DNA of 64,000 nucleotides from Amycolatopsis sp. CA-230715 (GCF_018736145.1 NZ_CP059997.1:6509501-6573500); one strand, 5' to 3'. Numbered from the stretch's first letter, positions 54,857-62,620 are shown. Notes: a model not told the origin generated them from the letters alone. Numbers and translations: made by a program.

Positions 54857-55369
54857 TCACGCGGCGTCGGCGGGTCCTTCTTGGACGGTGCCGACGCGCA
54901 GGGTGTGCGCGTCCGCCGAAGCGTCGAGAGCGCCGAACTGCCACGGCAGCGTCACCGTCTGGGCCTGGGTGCCCGGCGTGTGCACGGTCAGCGCGGACGG
55001 CGTCGCCTGGTCGCCGCGCGCCTCGATCGCGCTCCAGTGCAGCAGCTCGTGCGCCGAGGTGCCCGGCCGGAGGTGGACGACCTGGTCCGGCTGGCCCGCC
55101 TCGGGCTCCACGGTCACCCCGGGCGCGCCGTCGAGCGTCACCGGGACGCTGCCCTTGAGCTGGCAGTACTGGCCGTCCTTCGCGGTGAACTGGACCTCGG
55201 CGTAGCGCTGGCCCGCGCCGGGGGAACCGGGCACGATCGTGGTGGTGAGCTGGCTGGCGTCGCAGCCTTCGGACGGCATGGCCGAAGCGGACCCGGTGCT
55301 GAGAGAGACGGTGGTCAGCGCGGCGCCCAGCACCGCGGCGATGGCGAACCCGGCGTTCTTCTTGCTCAT
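54857..55369 (-). CDS. Secreted DUF4232-like protein
   Basis: 170 residues from ATG 55,369, with AGGGAGA upstream. Sec-type signal peptide (KK, then GFAIAAVLGAALTTVSLS, cleavage near ASA-MPS). The mature part has two Cys (C at EGCDAS and QYCQLKG), an Ala/Pro/Gly-rich beta pattern and the closing strand LPWQFGALDASADAHTLRVGTV. It resembles actinobacterial DUF4232 exoproteins. Function unknown. Confidence 0.75.
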   Translation of the reverse strand: MSKKNAGFAIAAVLGAALTTVSLSTGSASAMPSEGCDASQLTTTIVPGSPGAGQRYAEVQFTAKDGQYCQLKGSVPVTLDGAPGVTVEPEAGQPDQVVHLRPGTSAHELLHWSAIEARGDQATPSALTVHTPGTQAQTVTLPWQFGALDASADAHTLRVGTVQEGPADAA

Positions 55370-55506
55370 GATCGGTCTCCCTGTAGTCGACTTCGAGGTT
55401 GGCGATTTGCCGGATGGCGGCGAACCGCGTAACCCCCTGTCATGGCAAAAGTGCCCGTCACGCTGCGGAGTTACACCCGATCGTGGTCTAGACAACAAGA
55501 AAGCAA

Positions 55507-55535
55507 CCCGTGCGCCCGTCGTGCGTCGGCACGGG
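55507..55535 (-). terminator. Intrinsic terminator of the zinc-ribbon membrane gene
   Basis: 7-bp stem (55,507-55,513 with 55,529-55,535) and 15-base loop. On the - strand it is followed by the T-rich run TTGCTTTCTTGTTGT and lies 17 bases past the stop of the gene at 55,552-56,142. The stretch 55,370-55,506 holds the promoter and leader of the DUF4232-like gene. Confidence 0.55.
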
Positions 55536-55551
55536 TGAGGGACGGACTCGG

Positions 55552-56142
55552 TCAGGCGGGCGCGACCCGGAGCGAGTGGCTGCTGTACCGCGTTCGCAGG
55601 AGCGCGCGCAGAAGCGACCGGCCGTGCAGCGACACCCCGTCCTCAATCCACCAGAGGTCCATGCTGAACGCGCCGACCACGAGCGCGCCGACCATCCCGA
55701 ACACCGTGGTCATGATTCGCGGGCCGTTGTCGGGATCGAAGTCGATCAGTCCCCACCCGGCGAGGAAGACGCACGTGACGGAGGCGGCCGCGGCGACCAC
55801 CAGGCAGGACGTCCGCCGTCGCCGGGTCGACTGCGCGGCGCGGATGGTGCACGGCACCTCTTCGCCGCAGTACGGGCAGGCCACCTCGCGCACGACCGGT
55901 TCGTCCAGTGGGCGCCGCACTTCGATCGGGTACAGCCGCCAGACCACGACGACGTACCTGCCGGGATAGGCACTCCCGCGGGAGAGGGCTTCGTCCAGAT
56001 GCGCCAGGTGGATGCGGGGAAGATCGCCGACCGGACCGCGCCGGTGCCGGAACGATCGCACGAACTCGGTCGAGCGCAGCCAAGGCGCCAGCGCCGCCGC
56101 GCCGAGGAGAACCCCGCCGGTGAGCAAGAGACCGTTCAGCAT
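55552..56142 (-). CDS. Membrane protein with zinc-ribbon-like CPYC motif
   Basis: 196 residues. It has an N-terminal hydrophobic helix (1-22), a soluble part with CPYCGEEVPC (C89, C92, C98), and two further helices (about 112-133 and 142-165). The Cys set could bind a metal or be redox-active. No family recognised. It stands alone between a terminator and the L,D-transpeptidase gene on the same strand. Confidence 0.6.
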   Translation of the reverse strand: MLNGLLLTGGVLLGAAALAPWLRSTEFVRSFRHRRGPVGDLPRIHLAHLDEALSRGSAYPGRYVVVVWRLYPIEVRRPLDEPVVREVACPYCGEEVPCTIRAAQSTRRRRTSCLVVAAAASVTCVFLAGWGLIDFDPDNGPRIMTTVFGMVGALVVGAFSMDLWWIEDGVSLHGRSLLRALLRTRYSSHSLRVAPA

Positions 56143-56181
56143 CCGGCCACGGTAGGCACTTTGTCCGGGAGCGGTCCCGGT

Positions 56182-56712
56182 TCAGGGGACGACCTCGACC
56201 ACGTCGCCCTTGCCGAGGCCGTCGAAGAACGCCGCCGAGTCCACAGAGGACAAGTGCACGCAGCCGTGCGAGGGTGTGTCGAGGCTGCCTTCGTGGAACG
56301 CGATACCGCCCGCGGCGAAGAACACCGAGTTGGGCATCGGCGTCCCGAACTCGTTGCTCGTCTGGTGGCGGTTCTTCCAGGCGACGCGGAACACGCCGAC
56401 CGGTGTCGGCTCGGCTACCGAACCGGGTTTGATCGGCACCGGGCCGCGCGCCACCTTCCCGTCGCGCACGAGCCACGCCTTGAGCTGCGACAGGCTCACG
56501 CACGCGGCCGCCGTCCGCCCGCACGGTGGCGGGGCGGGCCGGGAGGTGGTGACCGGCGCCGCGCTGGTGGTGATCGGCGCCGCGCTGGTGGTGATCGGCG
56601 CCGCGACGGGCGCAGGAGCCACCTTCGGCGGCATGCGGACCTCGGGAGGTGCCGCCGCGCAGGACGTCGTGAACGCCAGTGCCGCCATCGCGCCGGATAC
56701 CGCCTTCTTCAT
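56182..56712 (-). CDS. L,D-transpeptidase (YkuD domain), exported
   Basis: 176 residues from ATG 56,712 (AGGGG upstream); an in-frame GTG at 56,730 is the alternative. N-terminal signal or possible lipoprotein signal (KKAVSGAMAALAFTTSC; the -3 position is Thr, so lipidation is uncertain). A Thr/Ser/Ala/Pro linker made by a 21-bp repeat follows, then a compact YkuD domain with the active-site motif SHGCVHLSS. The family makes 3-3 cross-links in peptidoglycan or attaches proteins. The domain is short, at the lower limit of the family. Confidence 0.85.
   Translation of the reverse strand: MKKAVSGAMAALAFTTSCAAAPPEVRMPPKVAPAPVAAPITTSAAPITTSAAPVTTSRPAPPPCGRTAAACVSLSQLKAWLVRDGKVARGPVPIKPGSVAEPTPVGVFRVAWKNRHQTSNEFGTPMPNSVFFAAGGIAFHEGSLDTPSHGCVHLSSVDSAAFFDGLGKGDVVEVVP
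56548..56610 (-). repeat. 21-bp tandem repeat in the transpeptidase linker
   Basis: Three tandem copies of a 21-base unit (gtggtgatcggcgccgcgct on the + strand, with one base varying) encode PITTSAA, PITTSAA, PVTTS. The repeats create a flexible Thr/Ser spacer between membrane anchor and enzyme. Confidence 0.85.
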
Positions 56713-56762
56713 GAACACCCCTGTCCTCACCTGTGTGGGGATGAAGACGGGGGAGGCCGGGT

Positions 56763-56794
56763 GAAAAGTTGACCGGTTTCCTTGTCAACCTTTC
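56763..56794. promoter_or_regulatory. Inverted repeat upstream of the sigma-factor gene
   Basis: Arms GAAAAGTTGAC (56,763-56,773) and GTCAACCTTTC (56,784-56,794) match at 10 of 11 positions with a 10-base spacer. It sits 41 bases before the sigma-factor start and about 50 bases before the divergent transpeptidase start. Either an operator or overlapping promoter elements. A TTGTCAA / CGTATG pair with about 17-base spacing lies on the + strand. Confidence 0.4.
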
Positions 56795-56834
56795 CCGGCA
56801 TCGGCTCGTATGGGTCTGTGGGGAAAGGGCGGAG

Positions 56835-57350
56835 ATGACCAGGGGTGATGACAAGTTCGCGGAGTTCGTGCATTCGGCCTCGCCGAAGCTGCTGCACGCC
56901 GCGTACCTGCTGACCGGTGATCGGCACCGCGCCGAGGACGCTGTGCAGACAGCGTTGACGCGCACGTATGCGGCGTGGGCGAGGGTGCGTCACTCCGACG
57001 CCTACGCCTACACGCGGAAGGTGCTCGCGAACCACGTGATCGACCAGTGGCGCCGCCCGCTGAGGGAGTACGTCACCGAGGAGCCGCCCGATCTCCCCGC
57101 GAACGGCGACGTGTCACGGGAGGTGACGCAGAACGTGTGGCTGATGGAGATGCTCTCCGGGCTCACCGGCCGCGAGCGCGCGGTCGTCGTGCTGCGGCAC
57201 TACTTCGACCTGCCCGAGGCGGAGGTCGCCCGCGAGCTGAAGGTCACCCTCGGCACCGTCAAGCGCACGAACCATCGCGCGCTGGCGAAGCTCCGCGTGC
57301 TCGTCACGCCGGAACCGGTTTCCCGCAAGAACGTTGGAGAGCTGTCATGA
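56835..57350 (+). CDS. SigE-family (ECF-type) RNA polymerase sigma factor
   Basis: 171 residues from ATG 56,835, just after GGGCGGAG; the frame is open further upstream but without a better start. Region 2 spans about residues 8-80 (KLLHAAYLLTGDRHRAEDAVQ, then WARVRHSDAYAYTRKVLANHVIDQWRR). Region 4 spans about 105-160 (SGLTGRERAVVVLRHYFDLP, EVARELKVTLGTVKRTNHRAL). This is the SigE-type subfamily common in actinomycetes, usually held by a membrane anti-sigma factor. Its stop overlaps the start of the next gene (ATGA), the coupling expected for that pair. Confidence 0.9.
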   Translation: MTRGDDKFAEFVHSASPKLLHAAYLLTGDRHRAEDAVQTALTRTYAAWARVRHSDAYAYTRKVLANHVIDQWRRPLREYVTEEPPDLPANGDVSREVTQNVWLMEMLSGLTGRERAVVVLRHYFDLPEAEVARELKVTLGTVKRTNHRALAKLRVLVTPEPVSRKNVGELS

Positions 57351-58042
57351 CCGACCTCGAAGAGCTGAAGTCGGCGATGGCCGAAACCGAACCCGAAGAC
57401 GGGTTCCGGCCACCGGACCTGGCGAAGATCATGGCCGACGGCCGCCGGATCCGGCGACGGCGGCGGATCGCCGTCGGCACCGGCGCGGTCGCGCTGACCG
57501 CCGCGGCGCTGGTCGGCATCAGCACCGTCACGCTGCTCCGGGAGCCCGTCGACAACGGCGGCCCGGCGCTCTCGGTCGCCAAGCAGCCGGACGCCCCGGT
57601 CTACGAAGAGGCGAAGACCTTCTGGACCGACGCCGCCACCCCGGACGGCTGGCCGATCGCGATGTCGTTCGTGCACGAGGTTCGTCCGGGGGCGGGCGAC
57701 CGCGGGTTCCCCGCCGGATACTTCATCTCGGTGGGCAGGAAGGTCATGCGCGGACCGCTGACGCGGGACCACATGGTGCCGATCGACCTGACGCCCGGAT
57801 TCCACCGGATCGAGACGAACGGGCTCTCCTGCGGCTACTTCGTGGGCAGCATGAGGAAAAAGCCTGGTGTGCGGTCGATCCAGGCGACCGCGGACGGCAA
57901 GTACCAGGACGCGAAGACCGAGCAGTGGGAGGCCGTGCCGACCATCGTGCTCTTCTGGTTCTCGCCCGGCATCGGTCCCGCGCAGGTCCCGAACCACCGG
58001 CTCGAAGCCTACGACTCCGCCGGTGATCTCACCGTGGGCTGA
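57347..58042 (+). CDS. Single-pass membrane protein, probable anti-sigma factor
   Basis: 231 residues. The N-terminal about 35 residues are acidic and cytosolic (EELKSAMAETEPEDGF), followed by RRIRRRRR, one transmembrane helix (about 41-64) and an extracytoplasmic domain of about 165 residues. Translationally coupled to the sigma gene by ATGA. No HxxxCxxC zinc motif, so it is not a ZAS-type anti-sigma. The role is inferred from position and topology. Confidence 0.65.
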   Translation: MTDLEELKSAMAETEPEDGFRPPDLAKIMADGRRIRRRRRIAVGTGAVALTAAALVGISTVTLLREPVDNGGPALSVAKQPDAPVYEEAKTFWTDAATPDGWPIAMSFVHEVRPGAGDRGFPAGYFISVGRKVMRGPLTRDHMVPIDLTPGFHRIETNGLSCGYFVGSMRKKPGVRSIQATADGKYQDAKTEQWEAVPTIVLFWFSPGIGPAQVPNHRLEAYDSAGDLTVG

Positions 58043-58052
58043 CTTCCGCGCA

Positions 58053-58089
58053 GGCCGCCGCGACGGCATCCGATGCCGCCGCGGTGGCC
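58053..58089. terminator. Long hairpin between convergent genes
   Basis: 17-bp stem (58,053-58,069 with 58,073-58,089) with one G-T wobble and one A-C mismatch, loop CCG. Lies between the anti-sigma-like gene and the converging secreted-protein gene. Confidence 0.7.
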
Positions 58090-58118
58090 ACTACGACATC
58101 ACGGCAGCGCGCTGCGCC

Positions 58119-58517
58119 TCAGCCTTCCCACTTGGGTGCCCAGGTCGGGATCTTCGTCGAGTCGGCGAGGTTCCCCCTCACGCTGGGGTAGAACACCGGC
58201 AAGGTGAACTGGCCGCTGAGCGCGGAGGTCTGGCCCGGCGGGATCGACACCGCGGAGTTCTCCACCGGCAGCCCCTGGCCCGAGGCGTCGGCGTACACGT
58301 TGTCCCCGGGCTGCCCGTTCGAAATCGCCAGCGCGTAAGTTCCGTCGGTCGCGCTGCGCAGCACGGAGATCGTCCGCCCGGCGAAGGTCGTCGAATCCAT
58401 CTGGCCCTTCGGCGAAAAGACGTTCGAAGGGTGCGTCGTCGCACCAGCCAGAGGGCTGGTGAGGGCCAGCACGGCCGCACTGACGCCGACGATCACGCTC
58501 GCTCGCTTACCATTCAT
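58119..58517 (-). CDS. Small secreted protein of unknown function
   Basis: 132 residues with a clear Sec signal peptide (NGKRASVIVGVSAAVLALTSPLAGA, cleavage likely after AGA). The mature part has no Cys and a beta-rich composition (TTFAGRTISVLRSATDGTYALAISNGQ), ending with TWAPKWEG. No family recognised. The start is the outer of two nearby ATGs. Confidence 0.65.
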   Translation of the reverse strand: MNGKRASVIVGVSAAVLALTSPLAGATTHPSNVFSPKGQMDSTTFAGRTISVLRSATDGTYALAISNGQPGDNVYADASGQGLPVENSAVSIPPGQTSALSGQFTLPVFYPSVRGNLADSTKIPTWAPKWEG

Positions 58518-59114
58518 TGTTTGACACCATCAATCTTGTCGAGTGCATCGCACTGCTGCCGAACCCGCTTACCGACGCTTTTATTGCGATTTCGCAGTCC
58601 GCGCGGTCCGAAAAACCACGGGAGTGTGGTCGCGGTTTCGGAGAGCAAGGGCAGTTCTGCCCGAATGAGCCGATTGACGATCGGTCACCGCAGACCAGTG
58701 GTCTGCCATCCCCAGTCGCTGGACGAGCGTGTAAGCCCAGTGTCGTGTAATCCCTGGGGTTTGTAACCCCAGGGTGCTGCCGGGTCGACTCCCAGCGCTG
58801 GCTCAACCGCTCATCGAAGCAGAATTTCGCTCAGGCGCACATCTTTCGCCTGGGCGACGGTGTTGTCTCGGTCGTTCGATCCCCCAATGCTTATTGTGTA
58901 AGACTCACACAGTATAAGCGTAGTTGGTTAGCCGCGGCAAGGCGTTGCCCGTTTCGCGCGGTACGCCCGGACGGTGAACGAATGTCGAATGGCGCCTGTT
59001 TTCGCTGCCCCGCGGCGAAATAAGACCTCGTTTTTCCGCTGGCTCCCGCCGGGCCGGGGGCCAGGCGGGGCGAAGGGGACGAGGGAACGACCCTTCACCC
59101 CGCCTGACGTCTGG
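58518..59114. other. Gene-poor stretch with hairpins and operator-like repeat
   Basis: No convincing gene; the short frames here have mixed codon use and no ribosome-binding sites. Visible structure: hairpin 58,690-58,706 (7-bp stem), hairpin 58,752-58,774 (perfect 10-bp stem, 3-base loop) and an inverted repeat at 58,895-58,911. It is more AT-rich than its surroundings around 58,880-58,930. It carries the leader of the secreted-protein gene at its left end. Confidence 0.5.
58895..58911. promoter_or_regulatory. Operator-like inverted repeat
   Basis: 17-base inverted repeat TGTGTAAG-A-CTCACACA with one mismatched pair, followed at once by TATAAG (58,913-58,918), which could be a -10 element. 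No start codon with a good frame follows closely, so the target gene is unclear. Confidence 0.4.
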
Positions 59115-59420
59115 TCACGCCGACGCGCGCTCTCGGATGATCGCTTCGATGTCCTCGAGGATGTCCCGGCACGCGTGGCAGCTGTAGCAGTCTTCGGTGT
59201 TCCGGTTTCGCTTCTTCTTTTCGGTGGGCAGCTTGTAGGTCATCCCGCACAGCGTCTGCACGATCTCGCCGGGGTAGTAGATCCCCGGCCGCCGCGGCCA
59301 GTGCCGGACCCCGCCGACGATGGGGAGCCGCGTCCCGTTGCCCATGTCCTCGCCCTTGTCGATGCCCTTGTCGATCTCTGGATGGTCGATGTGCCCGTCA
59401 CCGCTGCGACCCCACGCCAT
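59115..59420 (-). CDS. Small Cys-rich zinc-finger protein
   Basis: 101 residues, GGAGG upstream of the ATG. Cys at 58 (QTLCGM), 78, 81 and 84 (CYSCHAC), plus H40 (VRHW), in a layout typical of small actinobacterial zinc-finger proteins. These often sit beside XRE/DUF397 regulator pairs, as here (divergent, 116 bases apart). Role unknown; possibly part of the same regulatory unit. Confidence 0.65.
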   Translation of the reverse strand: MAWGRSGDGHIDHPEIDKGIDKGEDMGNGTRLPIVGGVRHWPRRPGIYYPGEIVQTLCGMTYKLPTEKKKRNRNTEDCYSCHACRDILEDIEAIIRERASA

Positions 59421-59475
59421 CGGTGTCGCCTCCGCTCACTTACCGGCTGTGTCTGTGTGGCTACGACCATAAAAC

Positions 59476-59485
59476 GTATCGATAC
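59476..59485. promoter_or_regulatory. Palindrome in divergent promoter region
   Basis: Perfect 10-bp palindrome GTATCGATAC between the zinc-finger and XRE genes, a candidate autoregulatory site for the XRE protein. Confidence 0.35.
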
Positions 59486-59524
59486 ACTTTGCAAGTTCGA
59501 GATGAACATGCTCGTCAGGCGCGG

Positions 59525-59530
59525 TACGAT
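59525..59530 (+). promoter_or_regulatory. Likely -10 element of a leaderless XRE transcript
   Basis: TACGAT lies 6 bases before the ATG at 59,537 and no ribosome-binding site precedes that ATG. The spacing suggests transcription starts at or very near the start codon. No clear -35 box is seen. Confidence 0.4.
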
Positions 59531-59536
59531 CGGTCC

Positions 59537-60403
59537 ATGCCTCAGACACTCCGGTTGCGCAAGCTCGGCAAGGAGCTGAACGCGCTCCGCACCGCCGCGA
59601 AGATCTCCGACCAGCGGGCCGCGGACGAACTCGGCTGCTCGGCGGCGAAGATCCGGCACATCGAGTCCGGCCGGAACGCGGCGCGGAAGGCCGAGTTGAA
59701 GGTGCTCCTCGACCTCTACGGCGCCGAGCCCGAGGTCTACGAACCGCTCGAAGAGCTGCGGCGCGAAGGCGCGCAACGCGGCTGGTGGGCGACTTACGGC
59801 TTACCGGTGTGGCTCCAGGCGTACGTCGGCATGGAGAACGAGGCGACCGAGATCCGCGTCTTCGAACTGGAATCGGTCACCGCGCTACTCCAAACCAGGG
59901 AGTACGCCCGTGCGATCCACGAGCAACTTGAAACCGAAGCGGTCAACAAGATGGTCGATGCGCGCATCCGGCGGCAGAGCATCCTGACCAAGGCGGCTCC
60001 CGTGAAACTCCGCGTGACCATGTCGGAGTCGGCGATACGCCGTGCCGCGGTGATCCCGGACGGCGGGGCGGAACAGCTCCGGCACTTGATCACGATGTCG
60101 CGGAAACCCAATGTCGATCTTCGCATCCTGCCGTTCTCTGCCGGGTTGCATCCCAGCATGAGCGGGTCGTTCCACTTGCTGCGCTTCGATCCGGAAGTCT
60201 CGCCACCCGCGGCCTACCAGGAGTACGCCGTGGGTGGTCATCTCGTGGATGAAGACAGTGTCGTAGCTACACTCGATGGTGTATTCGAGACGGCCACCGC
60301 GAGCGCGCTCGGTGCGCGAGACAGCGTCCGTTTGATCGAGCGCATCGCGCGCGAGGCGGAGACGGGACGAGGGAATGAACGAAGCAAGGTGGCGAAAGAG
60401 TAG
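59537..60403 (+). CDS. XRE-family regulator with DUF5753 domain
   Basis: 288 residues from ATG 59,537. N-terminal helix-turn-helix (about residues 7-62: LGKELNALRTAAKISDQRAA, LGCSAAKIRHIESGRNA), then the DUF5753 region (about 95-275) with LESVTALLQTREYARAI and FHLLRFDPEVSPPAAYQEY. This is the standard upstream partner of DUF397 genes in actinomycetes, a family linked to development and antibiotic control. It overlaps the next gene by 29 bases. Confidence 0.9.
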   Translation: MPQTLRLRKLGKELNALRTAAKISDQRAADELGCSAAKIRHIESGRNAARKAELKVLLDLYGAEPEVYEPLEELRREGAQRGWWATYGLPVWLQAYVGMENEATEIRVFELESVTALLQTREYARAIHEQLETEAVNKMVDARIRRQSILTKAAPVKLRVTMSESAIRRAAVIPDGGAEQLRHLITMSRKPNVDLRILPFSAGLHPSMSGSFHLLRFDPEVSPPAAYQEYAVGGHLVDEDSVVATLDGVFETATASALGARDSVRLIERIAREAETGRGNERSKVAKE

Positions 60404-60548
60404 CTACAGCGGCCCGCAGAACAACTGCGTGGAGGTGGCCACGGCCCGCACGGCCGTCGGCGTGCGCGACACGAAGGACCGCGCGGGCGGGCGGCTTGAC
60501 GTCGAGCCGGAGGCTTGGTCCGCCTTCGTGGACGCACTGGCCAACTAG
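60375..60548 (+). CDS. DUF397 small protein
   Basis: 57 residues. ATG at 60,375 with GAGGGA adjacent, in a different frame from the XRE gene it overlaps. Contains the family pattern WRKSSYSGPQNNCVEVA, VGVRDTKD and a closing WSAFVDALAN. DUF397 proteins act with the neighbouring XRE/DUF5753 regulator, possibly as its antagonist. Confidence 0.88.
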   Translation: MNEARWRKSSYSGPQNNCVEVATARTAVGVRDTKDRAGGRLDVEPEAWSAFVDALAN

Positions 60549-60558
60549 CCTGCCGGGA

Positions 60559-60597
60559 GGGAAGGGCCCTGAACCGTCACGGTTCCGGGCCCTTCCC
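60559..60597. terminator. Strong hairpin between convergent genes
   Basis: Outer 11-bp stem (60,559-60,569 with 60,587-60,597), one mismatch, then an inner 6-bp stem with loop TCA. It lies between DUF397 and the converging TetR gene. Confidence 0.8.
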
Positions 60598-60612
60598 GCT
60601 TTTCCGGCGGTG

Positions 60613-61215
60613 CTACGCGTGGTGATCGTAGGCGCGCAGGAATGCCTTGACCCCATCGCCGACCGCGGCGTCGAACTGTTTGGCGGACGGCTTCCGCGCG
60701 TCCGCCGCGCGGAACTGCACCTCGTACGTGCTCAAGGCCATGAAGTGGTGGGCGGCGCGCACCGGATCGTCGATGCGGAGCGCGGTCAGCTTCTCCAGGC
60801 GCCGCGCGAGCAATGCGACGACACGCCCCGGCCCGCGCTCGCGCCAGCTCGACACGAGTTCCGGGTGACGGGTGGCTTCGGTGCTCATCAGCTGGCGCAG
60901 CGCCGTCACTTCGGGATCGAGGTGGCAACCGGCCAGCTTTCGCCCGAAGACGACCAGATCGTGCTCGAAATCGCCGGGGTCGTCGGGGAATTCGTCGAGT
61001 GCGGCCAGCATGTCCGCGTTGACCCGGTCGAACGCTTCCTCGAACGCGGCGAGGAACAGCGCCTCCTTGTCCGCGAGGTGGTTGTAGACGGTGCGCTTGG
61101 CCACGTCGGCCAGCGCCGCGATCTCGTCGACGCTGGCGCGTTCGTACCCCTCGCGCAGGAACACCTCCGCGGCCGCGCGCAGGATCGCCGCTCGCTTCCG
61201 TGGTCGCCCAGGCAC
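60613..61215 (-). CDS. TetR-family transcriptional repressor
   Basis: 200 residues from GTG 61,215, which has GAGAGGGGAACC upstream; an in-frame TTG at 61,245 is possible but part of it looks like a promoter element. The N-terminal helix-turn-helix (AAILRAAAEVFLREGYERAS, VDEIAALADVAKRTVYNHLADKE) is typical. The C-terminal ligand domain is of the AefR/TetR_C type in length. Divergent from the MFS exporter with 58 bases between the starts. A perfect palindrome over the exporter start is the likely operator, giving drug-inducible export. Confidence 0.9.
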   Translation of the reverse strand: MPGRPRKRAAILRAAAEVFLREGYERASVDEIAALADVAKRTVYNHLADKEALFLAAFEEAFDRVNADMLAALDEFPDDPGDFEHDLVVFGRKLAGCHLDPEVTALRQLMSTEATRHPELVSSWRERGPGRVVALLARRLEKLTALRIDDPVRAAHHFMALSTYEVQFRAADARKPSAKQFDAAVGDGVKAFLRAYDHHA

Positions 61216-61263
61216 GGTTCCCCTCTCTCGCCGATCGCTTGTCAAAGTATACCGCAGAGGTTA

Positions 61264-61285
61264 ATTTGCACTCATGAGTGCAAAT
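61264..61285. promoter_or_regulatory. 22-bp palindromic operator over the MFS start codon
   Basis: Perfect palindrome with half-site ATTTGCACTCA; the exporter ATG (61,274-61,276) is at its centre. A possible -35 TTGTCA (61,239-61,244) and -10 TTAATT (61,261-61,266) place transcription start within the palindrome, so repressor binding would block initiation. Confidence 0.75.
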
Positions 61286-62620
61286 ACGTCGGAGCGGGTG
61301 GACCTGCCCCTCCTCAGGCTCGGCGCGGTTCTCGTGCTGGGCGCGTTCATGGCGTTGCTGGACGCGACGATCGTCAACGTCGGCCTCGACTCGCTGGCCA
61401 CCGAGTTCCGGGTGCCGCTCGGCACGGCCCAGTGGGCGATCACCGGGTACCTGCTCGCCGTGTCGGTGGCGATCCCGGTCAGCGGGTGGGCCGTGGACCG
61501 GTTCGGCGGGCGCGTGGTGTGGCTCGTCGCGGCCGGGCTGTTCACCATCGGCTCGCTGGCCGCGGGCTGTTCGTGGTCGACCGGAAGCCTGGTCGGATTC
61601 CGGGTGCTGCAAGGGTTCGGGGGCGGCATGCTGGAGCCGGTGACCCAAGTGGTCGTCGCCGCGGCGGCCGGACCGCGCCGGGTGGGGCGCATGATGGGTT
61701 TGATCTCGGTGCCGCTGATGCTCGCGCCCGCGGCGGGGCCGGTGCTCGGCGGGCTTCTCCTCGACCAGCTCGGCTGGCGCTGGCTGTTCCTGGTCAACGT
61801 CCCGGTCGGCGTCGTCGCGATGCTGCTCGCTCTCCGGTACGTGCCGCGCGACTCGCCGCGCGGCGCCACGGCACGGCTCGACCTGGCCGGTCTGGTGCTG
61901 CTCGCATCCGGTTTCGCCGCACTCGTCATCGCGCTGGCCCAACGGGAACCGGTGGCACTGGTGGTGGGGATCGCGTTGCTCGCGGCCTACGTCGCCCACG
62001 CCCTGTTGGCCCGGACCGCGCCCTTGCTCGATCCGCGCATGTTCGCGTCACGCGGTTTCGCCGCGACCGCCGTGGCGATGCTGCTCGTCGGCGTGGTCGT
62101 GTTCGGCACGATGTTCCTGTTGCCGCTCTACGCGCAGACCGTACGCGGTCACGACGCCATGGTCGCGGGGCTTCTCCTCGCACCACAGGGAATCGGGGGC
62201 ATGCTGGGCATGCCGCTCGCGGGGCGGCTCGCCGACCGCATCCCGCCACGCCGCCTGGTCCCGCTCGCGCTCGCGTTGCTGGCGCTGACCACGGTGCCGT
62301 ACATGGTGCTCGACGAGGGGACCAGCGAGGTCTGGCTCGCCTGCGTCCTGTTCGTCCGAGGGGTCGCACTGACCGCGGTCGTCGCGCCGCTGCTCGCCTC
62401 GATCTACCGCACGGTCACCCCCGACCAAGCGCCACGCGCGACCGCCGCGATCTACATCCTCAACCAGATCGGTGGTTCGCTCGGCACCGCACTGCTGGCC
62501 ACGGTCGTTGTCGCGAGCGGGTTCGGCGACGCGTTCACCTGGCTGCTGGGGTTCACCGCCGCCGCCTTCGTCGCGTCACTGCTGCTCCCCGGGAAGATGG
62601 CGGGCGAGGTGCGAGCGTGA
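61274..62620 (+). CDS. MFS multidrug exporter, DHA2 family
   Basis: 448 residues with 12 to 14 hydrophobic helices. The first helix carries LDATIVNVGLDSL, the DHA2 (EmrB/QacA-type) signature; next follow WAITGYLLAVSVAIPVSGW and the DRFGGRVVW loop (motif A). It would export drugs with protons. ATG lies in the palindrome, with no ribosome-binding site, so the message may be leaderless. Its stop codon lies within the first stem bases of the terminator hairpin. Confidence 0.9.
   Translation: MSANTSERVDLPLLRLGAVLVLGAFMALLDATIVNVGLDSLATEFRVPLGTAQWAITGYLLAVSVAIPVSGWAVDRFGGRVVWLVAAGLFTIGSLAAGCSWSTGSLVGFRVLQGFGGGMLEPVTQVVVAAAAGPRRVGRMMGLISVPLMLAPAAGPVLGGLLLDQLGWRWLFLVNVPVGVVAMLLALRYVPRDSPRGATARLDLAGLVLLASGFAALVIALAQREPVALVVGIALLAAYVAHALLARTAPLLDPRMFASRGFAATAVAMLLVGVVVFGTMFLLPLYAQTVRGHDAMVAGLLLAPQGIGGMLGMPLAGRLADRIPPRRLVPLALALLALTTVPYMVLDEGTSEVWLACVLFVRGVALTAVVAPLLASIYRTVTPDQAPRATAAIYILNQIGGSLGTALLATVVVASGFGDAFTWLLGFTAAAFVASLLLPGKMAGEVRA

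Noticed and set aside
55510..56772. A 420-codon + strand frame over the zinc-ribbon and transpeptidase genes
   Set aside because: Arg/Gly/His-rich shadow without domains; the - strand genes carry CPYC and SHGCVHLSS motifs.
58740..58800. tRNA-like appearance (a TCGA loop near 58,783 and adjacent hairpin)
   Set aside because: No acceptor stem or anticodon arm could be built at the right spacing on either strand.
58507..58806. A 99-codon - strand frame upstream of the secreted-protein gene
   Set aside because: No start signal, overlaps hairpins, codon use unlike neighbours.
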